Source: an uncultured Bacilli bacterium
GTDB taxonomy: Bacteria > Bacillota_I > Bacilli_A > RF39 > UBA660
Direction of reading: 5' to 3'
Assembly: GCA_944332555.1 (NCBI GenBank)
Contig: CALVKF010000005.1
Location: forward strand, 1 to 53,293
DNA length: 53,293 nt
Of this stretch, positions 23,877 through 33,969 are shown piece after piece. The notes beneath the pieces are model-generated. The model had not been told where the DNA came from. It saw only the letters and a list, made by a program, of their open reading frames with translations, and searched no databases. Position 1 is the stretch's first letter. The number at the start of each line of letters is the position of its first letter. The translations under genes were made by a program, and so were the position numbers.

Positions 23877-25973
23877 CTATTTTATTTTAATATTTTCTTT
23901 TTCTAAAAATTTATCTAAACCTCTAAAACCAAATTTGCGATAATCGTAATTACTAATATCAATATTTTCCATATTTTTTAATTTTAAATAATATAAAATA
24001 TTATCTAGAGTAATATCATTAAATTCAATTATTTCTTTAAATCTAGCTATTAATTCTTTACTAAATTCATGATTATAATTACTGTTACTTTCCATAAAAC
24101 CAATTTTTTTGTATCCTTTAACATTAGATGTAGCAAAAATATAGGTGTTTTTAAAATTTATGGTTTCTCCTTTAGCATTAGTAATTATTCCTTCATCAAG
24201 TATTTGTAAAAATAAATTAAGAACTTGAGGACTAGCTTTTTCTATTTCATCAATTAAGATACAAGAGTATGGTTCCATTTTAATTTTGTCAAATATAGCC
24301 CCATCATCATATCCGATATATCCGGCGGATGCTCCGATCAAACGAGATATGGATATTTCATTATTATATTCACTCATATCTAATTTTAGTAAAGGCATAT
24401 TTAAATATTTACTAATCAATTTAACTGTTTGAGTTTTACCAACTCCAGTAGAACCAGTAAGAAGCAGCGATAATGGTAAATCATTATTATGATTTTTGAT
24501 AGCATCTATTATTTTTTCTATAGCATTTTCTTGCCCAATAATATTGTTATTTAAATATTTTTCTAAAGCATTAAAATCATATTTTAATAAAGGAATATTA
24601 TATTTTCTACTTAACAATGTATATAAATCTTTTTTAGTTATTTTACTAGAAGTTAAACTTGCTCTATTTATCTTTTTTTCTAGAAATATTTCTTTATTGT
24701 GTAACAATAAAGCTTTTTTAAAATCATTCTTTTTTACCATGTCTTCTTTTTCAACTATAATTTTCTTTAGTTCTTTTTTTAAATTATTTATTTTATTTAA
24801 AGTATAACTATCTACTTCTTTCATAGCACAAACAGAATCTAAAATATCTAAAGATTTATCAGGATTTTTTTTATCAACAATATATTTATTAGCTATATAA
24901 ACAATATCTTTTATATTTTCTTTACTAATTTTTATATTATAATGATTTTCATAATTTATTTTAACATTTTTTAGTATATTTATTGTTTCATTTGTATTTG
25001 GTTCTAAAACCCGAATTAATTCAAATCTTCTGTTTAAAGCTTTATCTTTTAAAATAAATTTATTATATTCTCCAGTTGTTGTTGCACCGATTACTTTGAT
25101 TTTGCCACGAGCTAAATAAGGTTTTAATATATCACTAGCATTTATTGCTCCTTCAGCTCCTCCAGCATTAACAATTGTGTGTATTTCATCAATAAATAAA
25201 ATTATTTCCGGATTGTTTTCTAATTCTCTAATTAATTTAGTTAACTTTTCTTCAAATTCACCACGATATTTAGTTCCTGCAACCAAAGAGCCCATTTCTA
25301 ACATCACTATTTTTTTATCTTGTAATATTTTAGGAACTTCACATTTTTTAATTCTTCTTACTAATTCTTCAACTATAGCAGTTTTACCTACGCCAGCATC
25401 TCCAACTAATAAGGGATTGTTTTTATTTTTACGAATCAAAGTTTCTATTATTAAAGAAATCTCTTTATCTCTACCTATTACTTGTTCATCCATATTGGTA
25501 ATATCCATTAAATTTTTACCAATATTAAATATTTCTAATTTTTTATTATTCTTTTTAACATTATCTTTTACTTCATCATATAATTTTTCTAAATCTATAT
25601 TCATGCCATATAAAAGACGAATAGCTATTCCTTCTCCTTCTTCTAATAAAGCTTTAAATAAATGAATAGCATTTAATTCAATTCTTTTTTCATTTGCCTC
25701 TTCTAAACTTAAGTTAATTATTCTTTTAAGCAAAGGCGTATAAAGTATATATTTACTCTTTTTAGTAGAAGAACCTACAACTAAAATTAACTCTTTTTTA
25801 AAATTATCATAGGTTAAATTATTTTTGTTAGCAATATTAGCAATTACTTTTGAATTTTTTAATAAACTTAATAATAAATGTTCACTTCCAACATATGGAT
25901 GATTTAACTCAAGCATTTCTTCTTCAGCATCTTTAAAAATTCTACTAATTTCTAAACTATATTTATCAAACAT
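23877..25973 (-). CDS. clpC: ClpC-like AAA+ unfoldase
   Basis: 698 residues, shorter than usual ClpC (about 810). In order: two Clp N repeats (1-140), AAA1 with GDAGVGKTA, pore loop MGSLVAGTKYRGEFE and ILFIDEIHT; a short middle coiled coil ('LKKELKKIIVEKEDMVKKNDFKKALLLHNKE'); AAA2 with GSTGVGKTQT and CILIDEIEKA; a ClpP-docking type loop 'KKIGFMES'. After the AAA2 core only about 45 residues remain, with a sensor-2-like 'FGFRGLDKFLEK', so the small C-terminal domain is shortened. It feeds substrates to ClpP if the loop works. The start has GGGAGGA. No clpP, mcsA/B or ctsR lies nearby. Confidence 0.85.
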   Translation of the reverse strand: MFDKYSLEISRIFKDAEEEMLELNHPYVGSEHLLLSLLKNSKVIANIANKNNLTYDNFKKELILVVGSSTKKSKYILYTPLLKRIINLSLEEANEKRIELNAIHLFKALLEEGEGIAIRLLYGMNIDLEKLYDEVKDNVKKNNKKLEIFNIGKNLMDITNMDEQVIGRDKEISLIIETLIRKNKNNPLLVGDAGVGKTAIVEELVRRIKKCEVPKILQDKKIVMLEMGSLVAGTKYRGEFEEKLTKLIRELENNPEIILFIDEIHTIVNAGGAEGAINASDILKPYLARGKIKVIGATTTGEYNKFILKDKALNRRFELIRVLEPNTNETINILKNVKINYENHYNIKISKENIKDIVYIANKYIVDKKNPDKSLDILDSVCAMKEVDSYTLNKINNLKKELKKIIVEKEDMVKKNDFKKALLLHNKEIFLEKKINRASLTSSKITKKDLYTLLSRKYNIPLLKYDFNALEKYLNNNIIGQENAIEKIIDAIKNHNNDLPLSLLLTGSTGVGKTQTVKLISKYLNMPLLKLDMSEYNNEISISRLIGASAGYIGYDDGAIFDKIKMEPYSCILIDEIEKASPQVLNLFLQILDEGIITNAKGETINFKNTYIFATSNVKGYKKIGFMESNSNYNHEFSKELIARFKEIIEFNDITLDNILYYLKLKNMENIDISNYDYRKFGFRGLDKFLEKENIKIK

Positions 25974-26009
25974 AGAATCCTCCCTATATTAATTCTATGT
26001 TAATAATGT

Positions 26010-26663
26010 TTATCTAGTCCCAAAATTATTCATATCTATGCCACTTTTAATTTCTTTTTCTGAACTTGGATATAGTTTTAAAATATTGACTGCTAGGGAA
26101 TAATTAAAATTATATAAAATACGATAAATATTTTTTAAATCTTTCATAAGTAAGGAATTTTTAATTATTATATCTAGGGAATTGGCTTTATCAGAGATTT
26201 TTAAATGAACACTAGTTAGAGGATAATTACCACTAGCTTTAATTTTGCTTTTTTCTTTAGTAACTAAACTTACAAAATGAATAGTTTTTATTTCTTTATC
26301 TTTAGTAATAGCATAAAATTCGGTAGAATAATATTGATATGTATCATCCTCTTTGGTTTCTCCCCAGATTATTTTTAAAGTATTTGGTAAAAGTAAAATA
26401 CTTGTATTTAATTCTTTAGAATATATTTCAATATCATTATCTTTATCTAATGCTGGGGCGATAAATATTCTCGTACCTTTATCTTTTAATAAGTTAAGAA
26501 ATTCTTTTATAAATAATTCATCTATTATTTCCGGGGAAACATTAAATAATGCTATAAAATCTTCTATAGTAATTGATAGTTCTTTTAGACACTCCAAAAT
26601 TGATTTATTTTCTAAATCACATTTCTTATTAATAGATTTAATTAATTTCCAAACTTCTCTCAT
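26010..26663 (-). CDS. Protein of unknown function upstream of clpC
   Basis: 217 residues, soluble, no recognised domain. The N-terminal third is helical ('VWKLIKSINKKCDLENKSILECLKEL', a possible small helix-turn-helix in 'LSITIEDFIALFNVSPEIIDELF'). The rest is mixed beta/alpha. ATG 26663 (MREVWKLI) is taken as start. No Shine-Dalgarno is seen, and a TATAAT lies only 6 nt before the ATG, so the message may be leaderless. It lies 36 nt from the ClpC-like gene on the same strand and may be co-transcribed with it. Confidence 0.55.
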   Translation of the reverse strand: MREVWKLIKSINKKCDLENKSILECLKELSITIEDFIALFNVSPEIIDELFIKEFLNLLKDKGTRIFIAPALDKDNDIEIYSKELNTSILLLPNTLKIIWGETKEDDTYQYYSTEFYAITKDKEIKTIHFVSLVTKEKSKIKASGNYPLTSVHLKISDKANSLDIIIKNSLLMKDLKNIYRILYNFNYSLAVNILKLYPSSEKEIKSGIDMNNFGTR

Positions 26664-26690
26664 ATATTTATTATATAGTAAAAATGGCAA

Positions 26691-26716
26691 GAAAAAAAGA
26701 ACCAATTTGGTTCCTT
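26691..26716 (-). terminator. Terminator of the second YfcC-like gene
   Basis: AAAGGAACCAAATTGGTTCTTTTTTT on the minus strand, stem GGAACCAA/TTGGTTC(T), then T-tract. It starts at the stop codon. Confidence 0.82.
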
Positions 26717-28479
26717 TACATATAAGTTACTACTGTAAATAGTACTAACAGAATTATAAGCATACCTACAACAAATAACCAAATGTATTTTAACCATGAC
26801 TTATAGTCTATTTTCATAAGTGAAAGACCGGTGATTAAAATAGCACTAGTTGGCATGAATAATTGGATAAGTCCATACATAGATGTATAAATTGTATGAA
26901 CTAGGTCAATATTTGAGCTATAAACTGAAGTTATAAAGCTACCAACTGAATAACCAGTATAACCTAAATCTTGACTAAATACTGAACCTATAAAAGCACA
27001 GAATGATGTAATAAATGGATTAAATCCTTCAACTAGATTAAATAGCCAATTGCAAATTGTTGAAGTAAATGGAATACTTACTATAATTCCAAATACCATA
27101 TATGAAGCAACAAATAATGCGATTGGTTTAACCATTTTCTTTACACCTTCGAAAAATCCTTGAATAAATTCATCAACTTTCATGCGATATAAGAATGCTA
27201 GAAGCATAGCCATTAATATAAAGACACTGCATAAGAAGAAAACATAAGTAAATTCTCCGAAAGGCATTGCTCTTTGACCTAGAAGATAACTTATAATTGT
27301 GAAATCTTCTACTGGAGCAAGAGTCGTTAACCATTCATGGAATTCTCGGAAAATTGTAATTTCAAAATGATCATACCATGCTATATATCCTAAAATTGTT
27401 ATTATCATTATTATAAAGAAAATAATAGCAACTGGAATAGCATTTTTCTTCTTTGATGGTTCTACTTTAAATGGATCATCTTCAATTTCACTATTTTTAG
27501 TATTTTTCTTTGTTTCACTTAAAACTTTTTTAAGACGCATACAAATGAAGAAATTGTATAAAACAACTGTTACTGCTGCAATGATAAAACGGTAATTTAA
27601 ACCTGTTGTAATATCGGCAGAAATATAGTAGTTTAATGAATCAATTCCTTCAGTACCATAAGTAGTTCCAAGAATACCAGCAAGTACTGAACCAAACGTT
27701 ACAATAAATACTGATAATTTGTCTAGATTCATCTTAAGTAAAATACTTACAAAAAATGGTACAAATGTTAGAACTATAAAAGTTTGACTAAACAAAGATG
27801 TTAATAAAAATAGGAAAACGGAAACAATGACTGCAAATACAATAGTATGTTTCTTACATTTTTCTGCTATAGCTGTAACTAATCTTTGATAGCCACTAAC
27901 TTTTGATAAAACACCATATACCCCAGCTAGAATAAATAGGAATACTACTTTATCCATAGCATAATATAGAGCATTATACATTGATATACTTATGTCAATA
28001 ATACCAACTCGTCCCATGCCGTAATCATAAAAATCACCACCAGAGAATTGGCCATATGGTAAAATCCAAGTAAATATTATAGCAGCTAATACTATAACAA
28101 AAATGGATTTCGCTAAACGATGATCTTCAGCAGTAACTGAAATCATTAAGCCACCAACAACAAAGAATATCAAGGCAGTTAGTTTTAAAATCATTACTGG
28201 ATTAGTTTCAGTAACAAAAATTGCGGCAGCTACTAAAGCACATGATAAAGCAATTAAAGTTGCTCCAACAAAACCAACTTTAGTTAGTTTTTCTTTTAAA
28301 TTTTTAAATATAAGTAAATAAATACCTATAACTAAAAATACTGAACCAACAATTTTTAAAACTATATCTGGAGTTGTTGCATCAACAAAGTAAGATACAG
28401 CAAGCAAGATTACTGCTATTACACCCATTAAAGCTCCAATGCATTTTAACATCCCATGTTTTTCTAGTTTATTTAACAT
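26716..28479 (-). CDS. YfcC/ArcD-like membrane carrier with extra N-terminal helices
   Basis: 587 residues. The first 115 residues add about four transmembrane helices in two similar pairs (compare 'VAVILLAVSYFVDATTPDIVLKIVGSVFLVIGIYLL' with 'IALSCALVAAAIFVTETNPVMILKLTALIFFVVGGL'). These precede a core of about 12 helices that resembles the YfcC-type antiporter next door ('AKSIFVIVLAAIIFTWILPYGQF', 'ILAGVYGVLSKVSGY', 'FMPTSAILITGLSLMKIDYKSWLKYIWLF'). It probably carries an amino acid or carboxylate. It follows the arc operon by 89 bp but has its own promoter and terminator. AAGGAGG precedes the ATG. Confidence 0.75.
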   Translation of the reverse strand: MLNKLEKHGMLKCIGALMGVIAVILLAVSYFVDATTPDIVLKIVGSVFLVIGIYLLIFKNLKEKLTKVGFVGATLIALSCALVAAAIFVTETNPVMILKLTALIFFVVGGLMISVTAEDHRLAKSIFVIVLAAIIFTWILPYGQFSGGDFYDYGMGRVGIIDISISMYNALYYAMDKVVFLFILAGVYGVLSKVSGYQRLVTAIAEKCKKHTIVFAVIVSVFLFLLTSLFSQTFIVLTFVPFFVSILLKMNLDKLSVFIVTFGSVLAGILGTTYGTEGIDSLNYYISADITTGLNYRFIIAAVTVVLYNFFICMRLKKVLSETKKNTKNSEIEDDPFKVEPSKKKNAIPVAIIFFIIMIITILGYIAWYDHFEITIFREFHEWLTTLAPVEDFTIISYLLGQRAMPFGEFTYVFFLCSVFILMAMLLAFLYRMKVDEFIQGFFEGVKKMVKPIALFVASYMVFGIIVSIPFTSTICNWLFNLVEGFNPFITSFCAFIGSVFSQDLGYTGYSVGSFITSVYSSNIDLVHTIYTSMYGLIQLFMPTSAILITGLSLMKIDYKSWLKYIWLFVVGMLIILLVLFTVVTYM

Positions 28480-28499
28480 TTCTTTACCTCCTTAATAAA

Positions 28500-28508
28500 A
28501 TTATATCA
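28500..28508 (-). promoter_or_regulatory. Extended -10 promoter of the second carrier gene
   Basis: TGATATAAT on the minus strand, 20 nt before ATG 28479. Confidence 0.6.
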
Positions 28509-28519
28509 CTCTAGCAAAA

Positions 28520-28547
28520 GAAAAAAAAGCAAATATTGCTTTTTTTC
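28520..28547 (-). terminator. Terminator of the arc operon
   Basis: AAAAAAAGCAA-TAT-TTGCTTTTTTTT on the minus strand, 22 nt after the arcD-like stop. The tracts would also work in the other direction. Confidence 0.8.
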
Positions 28548-28568
28548 ATAGTTTTTTCCAACTTTTAT

Positions 28569-30014
28569 CTAAAATACTAAAGTTATTAACTCTAAAACTA
28601 ACATATTGGCAACAGCAATAGTTAAAACTATTTTAAATGCCCATTTAAACCAAGTTGTATATTCAACTTTAGCTAAAGCAAGACCACCCATTATTGCTCC
28701 ACAAGTTGGAGTAATTAAATTAACTAGACCATTGGCAGCAACAAGCGTCATAATTGTTACTTCAACATTGTAACCTAAAGTACTTGCAAGACCACCCATG
28801 ATTGGAGTTGATAAGACTGCAAGACCACTAGATGATGGTACAAGTATTGATAAGACAACATGAAGCAAATAATTTAGTGGAACAAAAGCAAGTTCTGGTA
28901 AGTTGGAAAGTAAATCAGCAGAATTATAGATAATATAGTTATCTAAGTATGTTACTCCCATTAAGACACTTGCTCCACGAGCAACAGCAATTATTAAGAT
29001 AACTGCAATCATATCATTGGCACCATCAACGAATGTATCAACAATTTCTTTTTCTTTAAAGCGATTAATTATACCTATAATAATAGCCATTACAAAGAAC
29101 CAAACTGAAGCTTCAGCAAAGTACCAACCACCTAAAGATGTACCAGTAAGCCAGCCTGTAAATTTATCAAATATTGTTACATTAAAGTCTCCCCAAGGAA
29201 TAAAGCCAATAATCATGACTACAAATGTTAAACCAAGTAATATTAAAGTTATTCTTTGTTTAATACTTAATTTTACATCTTTTTTCTTATCTTTAGAATC
29301 TTCTTCTTTAATAAATTTCTTTTCCATTGCTTTTTGTTCTTGTAAAGATAGGAATGTTGAACCCTTATCTTCTTGAACTTTTTTAGCATAATTCATGACA
29401 AAGATAATTGATATTAAAAGAGTTGTAATCCATAAAATTAGGCCTGTAAATATTAATAAACCTTGATTAGCAGTAACACCTTCTGGTAAACTACTTACAG
29501 CAACACCAACCGCAAAAGGGTTAACTGTTGAACCTAAAACACCAGAACCAGCTCCTAATAAAACTATTGCTGAACCAACAATGGTATCATATCCAGCAGC
29601 AACCATTGTAGCAGCAAGTAAAACATAAAAGCCTACTGTTTCTTCTAGCATTCCATAAGTTGTACCTCCAACAGAAAAGATAAACATTAAAATAGGTATT
29701 AATACTATTTCGTTACCTTTTAGCTTTTTTACTAAAACTTTGATACCAGTTTCTAAAGCTCCTGTTTTATTGATAATTGCCAAAAACCCACCTAAAATTA
29801 AAATGAACACACATACATCAACTGCATCACTAAAGCCTAAGATTGGTGATAGTAAAAAGTCTGATAGTTTGGCTCCGACAGTACCACTACCATCAACAAG
29901 TATGCCATCAACAAACTGAGCATCAGGTAAAATGTGTGAAAATATCGCTAATATAATTATCAAAATAAAGATAATTGAAAAAGCAGATAACATAAATTTT
30001 TTCCTTTTAGCCAT
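28569..30014 (-). CDS. arcD: YfcC-family arginine/ornithine antiporter
   Basis: 481 residues and about 12 transmembrane helices. Motifs of the YfcC family (an ArcD-type exchanger group): 'FILILGGFLAIINKTGALETGI', 'FSVGGTTYGMLEETVGFY', 'GAGSGVLGSTVNPFAVGVA', 'LVPSSSGLAVLSTPIMGGLA' and 'GLVNLITPTCGAIMGGLALAKVEYTTW'. Its place directly after arcC (gap 2 nt) in an arcABC operon makes arginine-ornithine exchange the likely role; this exchange needs no extra energy. A charged cytoplasmic loop of about 45 residues lies in the middle (QEDKGSTFLSLQEQKAMEKK). GGAGG precedes the ATG. Confidence 0.85.
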   Translation of the reverse strand: MAKRKKFMLSAFSIIFILIIILAIFSHILPDAQFVDGILVDGSGTVGAKLSDFLLSPILGFSDAVDVCVFILILGGFLAIINKTGALETGIKVLVKKLKGNEIVLIPILMFIFSVGGTTYGMLEETVGFYVLLAATMVAAGYDTIVGSAIVLLGAGSGVLGSTVNPFAVGVAVSSLPEGVTANQGLLIFTGLILWITTLLISIIFVMNYAKKVQEDKGSTFLSLQEQKAMEKKFIKEEDSKDKKKDVKLSIKQRITLILLGLTFVVMIIGFIPWGDFNVTIFDKFTGWLTGTSLGGWYFAEASVWFFVMAIIIGIINRFKEKEIVDTFVDGANDMIAVILIIAVARGASVLMGVTYLDNYIIYNSADLLSNLPELAFVPLNYLLHVVLSILVPSSSGLAVLSTPIMGGLASTLGYNVEVTIMTLVAANGLVNLITPTCGAIMGGLALAKVEYTTWFKWAFKIVLTIAVANMLVLELITLVF

Positions 30015-30016
30015 TT

Positions 30017-30949
30017 TTATCCTCCTATTATTCTTGTGCCATTATTATTTTCTAGAGCTTCATTTGCTTTATCTAATGAAGTAATTATTGCATATTTATC
30101 TTTATCAACAAAGTTTAAGCAAGCTTCTATTTTAGGTAGCATACTGCCTTTGGCAAATTCGCCTTTTTCTATATATTTTAACGCTTCACTTTTCTTAATA
30201 GTATCTAAACCTATTTTATCTTTACTTAAATAATTTAGATATACTTTATCAACAGAGGTTAAAATAAGTAGTATATCAGCATCTATTAACTTAGCAAGTA
30301 AAGCACTTGATAAGTCTTTGTCTATTACAGCATCAATTCCTTCTAAAAGCTCTTTTTTATCTTTTTTGATAACAGGTATTCCACCACCCCCACAAGCAAT
30401 AACTAAAACATTTTCTTTTAAAAGTGTGGCTATTGCTCTTTTTTCAATAATATCTTTAGGTATCGGCGATGGCACTATTCGCCGATATCCAGCATCAGGA
30501 ATAAAAGTAAATTCATAGCCTTCTTCTTTTTTTAATTTTTGCATTTCTTCTTCTTTGTAATATGCTCCAATCGGTTTTGTCGGATTTTGGAAGGCAGGAT
30601 CACTTGAATCCACTAATACTTGTGTTATAACGGTTATACAATCTTTTTTTACTTTTTGTCTTTCCATTTCATCTTGCAGTGCTTGTTGCATTTGATAACC
30701 GATATAGCCTTGAGACATACTCCCACATTCTGCAAAAGGCATATGAGGAGTCTTTTTTTTAGCACTAGCATATTCCATTGCTAGAGCTATTTGACCAACT
30801 TGTGGTCCATTACCATGGGTAATTACAATATCATGGCCTTCTTTTATTAATTTAACGATAATTTTAGAAGCTTTTTCTAAATTATCCATTTGTATTTCCG
30901 GATTATCTCCGAGAGCATTTCCCCCAAGAGCAACTACTATTTTACTCAT
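30017..30949 (-). CDS. arcC: Carbamate kinase
   Basis: 310 residues. It makes ATP from carbamoyl phosphate in the last step of the arginine deiminase pathway. Amino acid kinase fold with '[10 protein letters not shown]', '[20 protein letters not shown]', '[22 protein letters not shown]', '[12 protein letters not shown]', '[11 protein letters not shown]' and '[14 protein letters not shown]', all typical. The ATG overlaps the arcB 3' end by 8 nt. Confidence 0.97.
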   Translation of the reverse strand: MSKIVVALGGNALGDNPEIQMDNLEKASKIIVKLIKEGHDIVITHGNGPQVGQIALAMEYASAKKKTPHMPFAECGSMSQGYIGYQMQQALQDEMERQKVKKDCITVITQVLVDSSDPAFQNPTKPIGAYYKEEEMQKLKKEEGYEFTFIPDAGYRRIVPSPIPKDIIEKRAIATLLKENVLVIACGGGGIPVIKKDKKELLEGIDAVIDKDLSSALLAKLIDADILLILTSVDKVYLNYLSKDKIGLDTIKKSEALKYIEKGEFAKGSMLPKIEACLNFVDKDKYAIITSLDKANEALENNNGTRIIGG

Positions 30950-31940
30950 CTTTATCCTTTAGAGTAGCATACATTACCGCTTTTATAGTATGCATTCTAT
31001 TTTCGGCTTCATCAAAGACTTTAGAATATTTAGATCTAAATACTTCATCTGTTACTTCCATTTCTTTTAATCCAAATTTCTTGTAAATCTCTTCACCAAT
31101 TGTAGTATTTAAATCATGAAATGAAGGTAAGCAATGTAAAAATATTACATCTTGAGAAGCATTATTTAATACATTCATATTTACTTGATAATTCTTAAGT
31201 AAATTTAGCCGTTCTTCCCAAATATTATCTGCTTCTCCCATTGATACCCAAACATCTGTATATATACAATTGGCATCTTTAGTAGCCTTAATTATATCTT
31301 CTTCAAATTCAATTTGACAATTTGTTGATATAGCAATATCTTTACAAATATTAACTAAATTTTCATCTGGCCATAAACTTTTAGGGGCCGCAAGAGTATA
31401 ATTTACTCCTAGTTTGCTACAAGCAACCATTAAAGAATTAGCAACATTATTTCTACCATCACCACAAAAGACTAATTTTAGACCTTTAAGATGACCAAAG
31501 TTTTCTTTAATAGTTAAAAAATCAGCAAGCATTTGGGTTGGATGAAATTCATTAGTTAAACCGTTCCATACTGGAACACCGGCTGATGCAGCTAAATTTT
31601 CAACAATGCTTTGAGAAAATCCTCGATATTCTATTCCATCATACATTCTTCCTAATACTTTTGCAGTATCTTCAATGCTTTCTTTTTTACCCATTTGACT
31701 AGATTGGGGATCTAAAAATGTAACATGCATTCCTAAATCATAAGCCGCAACTTCAAAGGCACATCTAGTTCTAGTTGATGTTTTTTCAAATAAAAGAGCA
31801 ATATTTTTACCTTTTAAGTATTCATGAGGAATATTATTTTTCTTCTTATTTTTAAAGTCAGCACTTAAATCTAATAAATATTCAATTTCTTCTTTAGTAT
31901 AATCTAATAGTTTTAAAAAACTTCTTTGTGATAAATTCAT
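30942..31940 (-). CDS. arcB: Ornithine carbamoyltransferase (catabolic)
   Basis: 332 residues. It splits citrulline into ornithine and carbamoyl phosphate. Motifs: carbamoyl phosphate loop [15 protein letters not shown], 'EYRGFSQ', '[13 protein letters not shown]', ornithine-side 'DVWVSMGE' and catalytic HCLPSFHD. The context between arcA and arcC marks it as the catabolic enzyme. ATG 31940 follows GGGAGG and overlaps the arcA stop by one base (TAATG). Confidence 0.97.
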   Translation of the reverse strand: MNLSQRSFLKLLDYTKEEIEYLLDLSADFKNKKKNNIPHEYLKGKNIALLFEKTSTRTRCAFEVAAYDLGMHVTFLDPQSSQMGKKESIEDTAKVLGRMYDGIEYRGFSQSIVENLAASAGVPVWNGLTNEFHPTQMLADFLTIKENFGHLKGLKLVFCGDGRNNVANSLMVACSKLGVNYTLAAPKSLWPDENLVNICKDIAISTNCQIEFEEDIIKATKDANCIYTDVWVSMGEADNIWEERLNLLKNYQVNMNVLNNASQDVIFLHCLPSFHDLNTTIGEEIYKKFGLKEMEVTDEVFRSKYSKVFDEAENRMHTIKAVMYATLKDKDE

Positions 31941-33181
31941 TAATCCTCCCGATATAATGGCATACTCATACATCTAGGACCACCACGACCGCGGGAAAGT
32001 TCAGCACTAGACATTTCAATTACTTTAATACCATGTGACCTTAATACTTCATTAGTAATATTGTTCCGATTATATACAACTACAACACCAGGGGCAATAC
32101 ATAAAGTATTTGTTCCATCGTTCCATTGTTCTCTTTGACTAGCAACATCATCACCACCAGCACACGGAATAATTGTAACTTTTACTCCTAGATATTTAGT
32201 TAAAATATTTTCTAGAGTATCATTTATTTCTTTAACATTTAAATCTTCATCACTATTAGGGTCATTTCCTTCAGTAATTTCAAATACTTGCAATGTTCCC
32301 ATAATTCCTGGATGATATGTAAATTTATCAACATCTATTTGAGTAAATACTGTATCTAGATGCATAAATGCTCTTGATTCAGGAATATTAAAAGCTAATA
32401 TAGTATCTATTTTACAATCTTTATCTTTAAATAAATTTTTAGCTAGTTTATCAATTGCTCCTGCTTCGGTTCTTTGGGAAATACCTATGGCTAGGACATG
32501 ATCATTTAAATTTAGAACATCCCCACCTTCAATATGCCAATCTAAATTACGATCATAATAGCGATCAACTTTAGCTTTAAATTTTGGATGATATTTAAAA
32601 ATATAATCTGCGTAGATGGTTTCTCTGTTTCTTGTAACAGAATACATCTTATTTAAAACTATACCACTACCTACACTAGCAAATGGATCACGCGTAAAAT
32701 ACAGATTAGGCATTGGTTCAACAATAAAATCTGTTTCATCAGTTACTAAATCAACTAATGATTTTTCCATTACCCTTTTACTTTTGTCAAGTTCATATAT
32801 TTGAACTCCTTCCATAGTCTTTAAAACAAATTCCTTTGTTTCTTCAATACTCATCAAATAATCAAATACTAATTCACGATATTTGGGAGTATTAACACCC
32901 GCTTCACTGATGAATTGTCTTAAAAATTTTTCTTTAATTTCGGGATTATAATCTAATGTTTCAGTCATTAAATCTTCAAGATAATAAACTTTAACATCAT
33001 TATCTCTTAAAATTTGAACAAATTCATCATGTTCCGCTTGGGCTACTTTGAGATAAGGAATATCATCAAATAACAAGCGATGTAGTGTATCGGGAGTTAA
33101 ATTAAGTAATTCCTTACCTGGACGGTGAACTAAAACTTCTTTTAATGGTTTTATTTCACTCTTAACATTAATTACACTCAT
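31940..33181 (-). CDS. arcA: Arginine deiminase
   Basis: 413 residues. It hydrolyses arginine to citrulline and ammonia. Guanidine-modifying fold with '[17 protein letters not shown]', '[10 protein letters not shown]', 'HIEGGDVL', '[12 protein letters not shown]' (catalytic His) and the terminal '[14 protein letters not shown]' with nucleophile Cys404. First gene of arcA-arcB-arcC-arcD. AGGAGGAG precedes the ATG, with an extended -10 promoter further up. Confidence 0.97.
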   Translation of the reverse strand: MSVINVKSEIKPLKEVLVHRPGKELLNLTPDTLHRLLFDDIPYLKVAQAEHDEFVQILRDNDVKVYYLEDLMTETLDYNPEIKEKFLRQFISEAGVNTPKYRELVFDYLMSIEETKEFVLKTMEGVQIYELDKSKRVMEKSLVDLVTDETDFIVEPMPNLYFTRDPFASVGSGIVLNKMYSVTRNRETIYADYIFKYHPKFKAKVDRYYDRNLDWHIEGGDVLNLNDHVLAIGISQRTEAGAIDKLAKNLFKDKDCKIDTILAFNIPESRAFMHLDTVFTQIDVDKFTYHPGIMGTLQVFEITEGNDPNSDEDLNVKEINDTLENILTKYLGVKVTIIPCAGGDDVASQREQWNDGTNTLCIAPGVVVVYNRNNITNEVLRSHGIKVIEMSSAELSRGRGGPRCMSMPLYRED

Positions 33182-33204
33182 ATTCTCCTCCTTATTATAC
33201 TTTA

Positions 33205-33213
33205 ATTATAACA
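33205..33213 (-). promoter_or_regulatory. Extended -10 promoter of the arc operon
   Basis: TGTTATAAT on the minus strand, 23 nt before the arcA ATG. A second TATAAT at 33194-33199, with TTGTCC 17 nt upstream, would start transcription inside the ribosome site and is less likely. No convincing ArgR box was seen. Confidence 0.6.
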
Positions 33214-33220
33214 CAAGGAC

Positions 33221-33251
33221 AAAATAAAAACATCTAAAATATAGATGTTTT
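33221..33251 (-). terminator. Terminator of the amino acid ABC operon
   Basis: AAAACATCTA-TATTT-TAGATGTTTT followed by TATTTT on the minus strand. The stop codon of the ATPase gene is in the stem. It insulates the arc operon from the ABC genes. Confidence 0.85.
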
Positions 33252-33969
33252 ACATTAAACTGTCTAAAAATTCTTTTAATTTAGAACTTTTAGGATTTTT
33301 AAATATTTCTTGAGGTGTTCCTTCTTCAATAATTTCTCCATCATCCATAAAAATTATTCGACTAGCAAAGTTTTTAGCAAAAGCCATTTCATGGGTTACA
33401 ACAATCATTGTTAGACCACTTTTACCTAACTCTTCCATTAATTCTAAAACTTCTTTTTTCATTTGTGGGTCTAGTGCTGAAGTAGGTTCATCAAAAAGCA
33501 TTAATTTGGGTTCTAAAATTAAAGCTCTAGCAATTGCTACTCTTTGCATTTGACCACCAGATAATTCTTTGGGATAGTTAGCCTCTTTATCTTCTAAGTG
33601 AATTTTTAATAGTAATTCTCTAGCTTTTTTAATTGCTTCTTCTTTAGTTAATAAGTTTAATTTTACTGGAGCTAAAATAATGTTTTCTAAAACTGTTAAG
33701 TGAGGAAATAAATTAAATTGTTGAAAAACCATACCCATTTTAATTCTGATTTTATATAATTCTTCGTTATCATCTAGAGGAATTCCTTCAAATAAGACTT
33801 TTCCTTTTGTAGGTTTTTCAATATGATTGATACAGCGAAGAAGTGTTGATTTACCACAACCACTGGGGCCAATAATAACTAATCTTTCTTTTTCATTTAC
33901 TTCTAAATTTATTTTTTTTAATACTTTTGTTTTACCAAAACTTTTTTCTAAATTTTTAACTACTAACAT
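33250..33969 (-). CDS. Polar amino acid ABC transporter, ATP-binding protein
   Basis: 239 residues, GlnQ/ArtP-type ATPase. Walker A GPSGCGKSTLLRC, Q-loop VFQQFNLFPHLTVLENI, signature LSGGQMQRVAIARAL, Walker B LMLFDEPTSALDP and switch His 'VTHEMAF'. It powers the importer formed with the next two genes. It overlaps the permease gene by 14 nt and has AAGGAAG upstream. The neighbouring arc operon suggests arginine as substrate, but glutamine or another polar amino acid cannot be ruled out. Confidence 0.95.
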   Translation of the reverse strand: MLVVKNLEKSFGKTKVLKKINLEVNEKERLVIIGPSGCGKSTLLRCINHIEKPTKGKVLFEGIPLDDNEELYKIRIKMGMVFQQFNLFPHLTVLENIILAPVKLNLLTKEEAIKKARELLLKIHLEDKEANYPKELSGGQMQRVAIARALILEPKLMLFDEPTSALDPQMKKEVLELMEELGKSGLTMIVVTHEMAFAKNFASRIIFMDDGEIIEEGTPQEIFKNPKSSKLKEFLDSLM

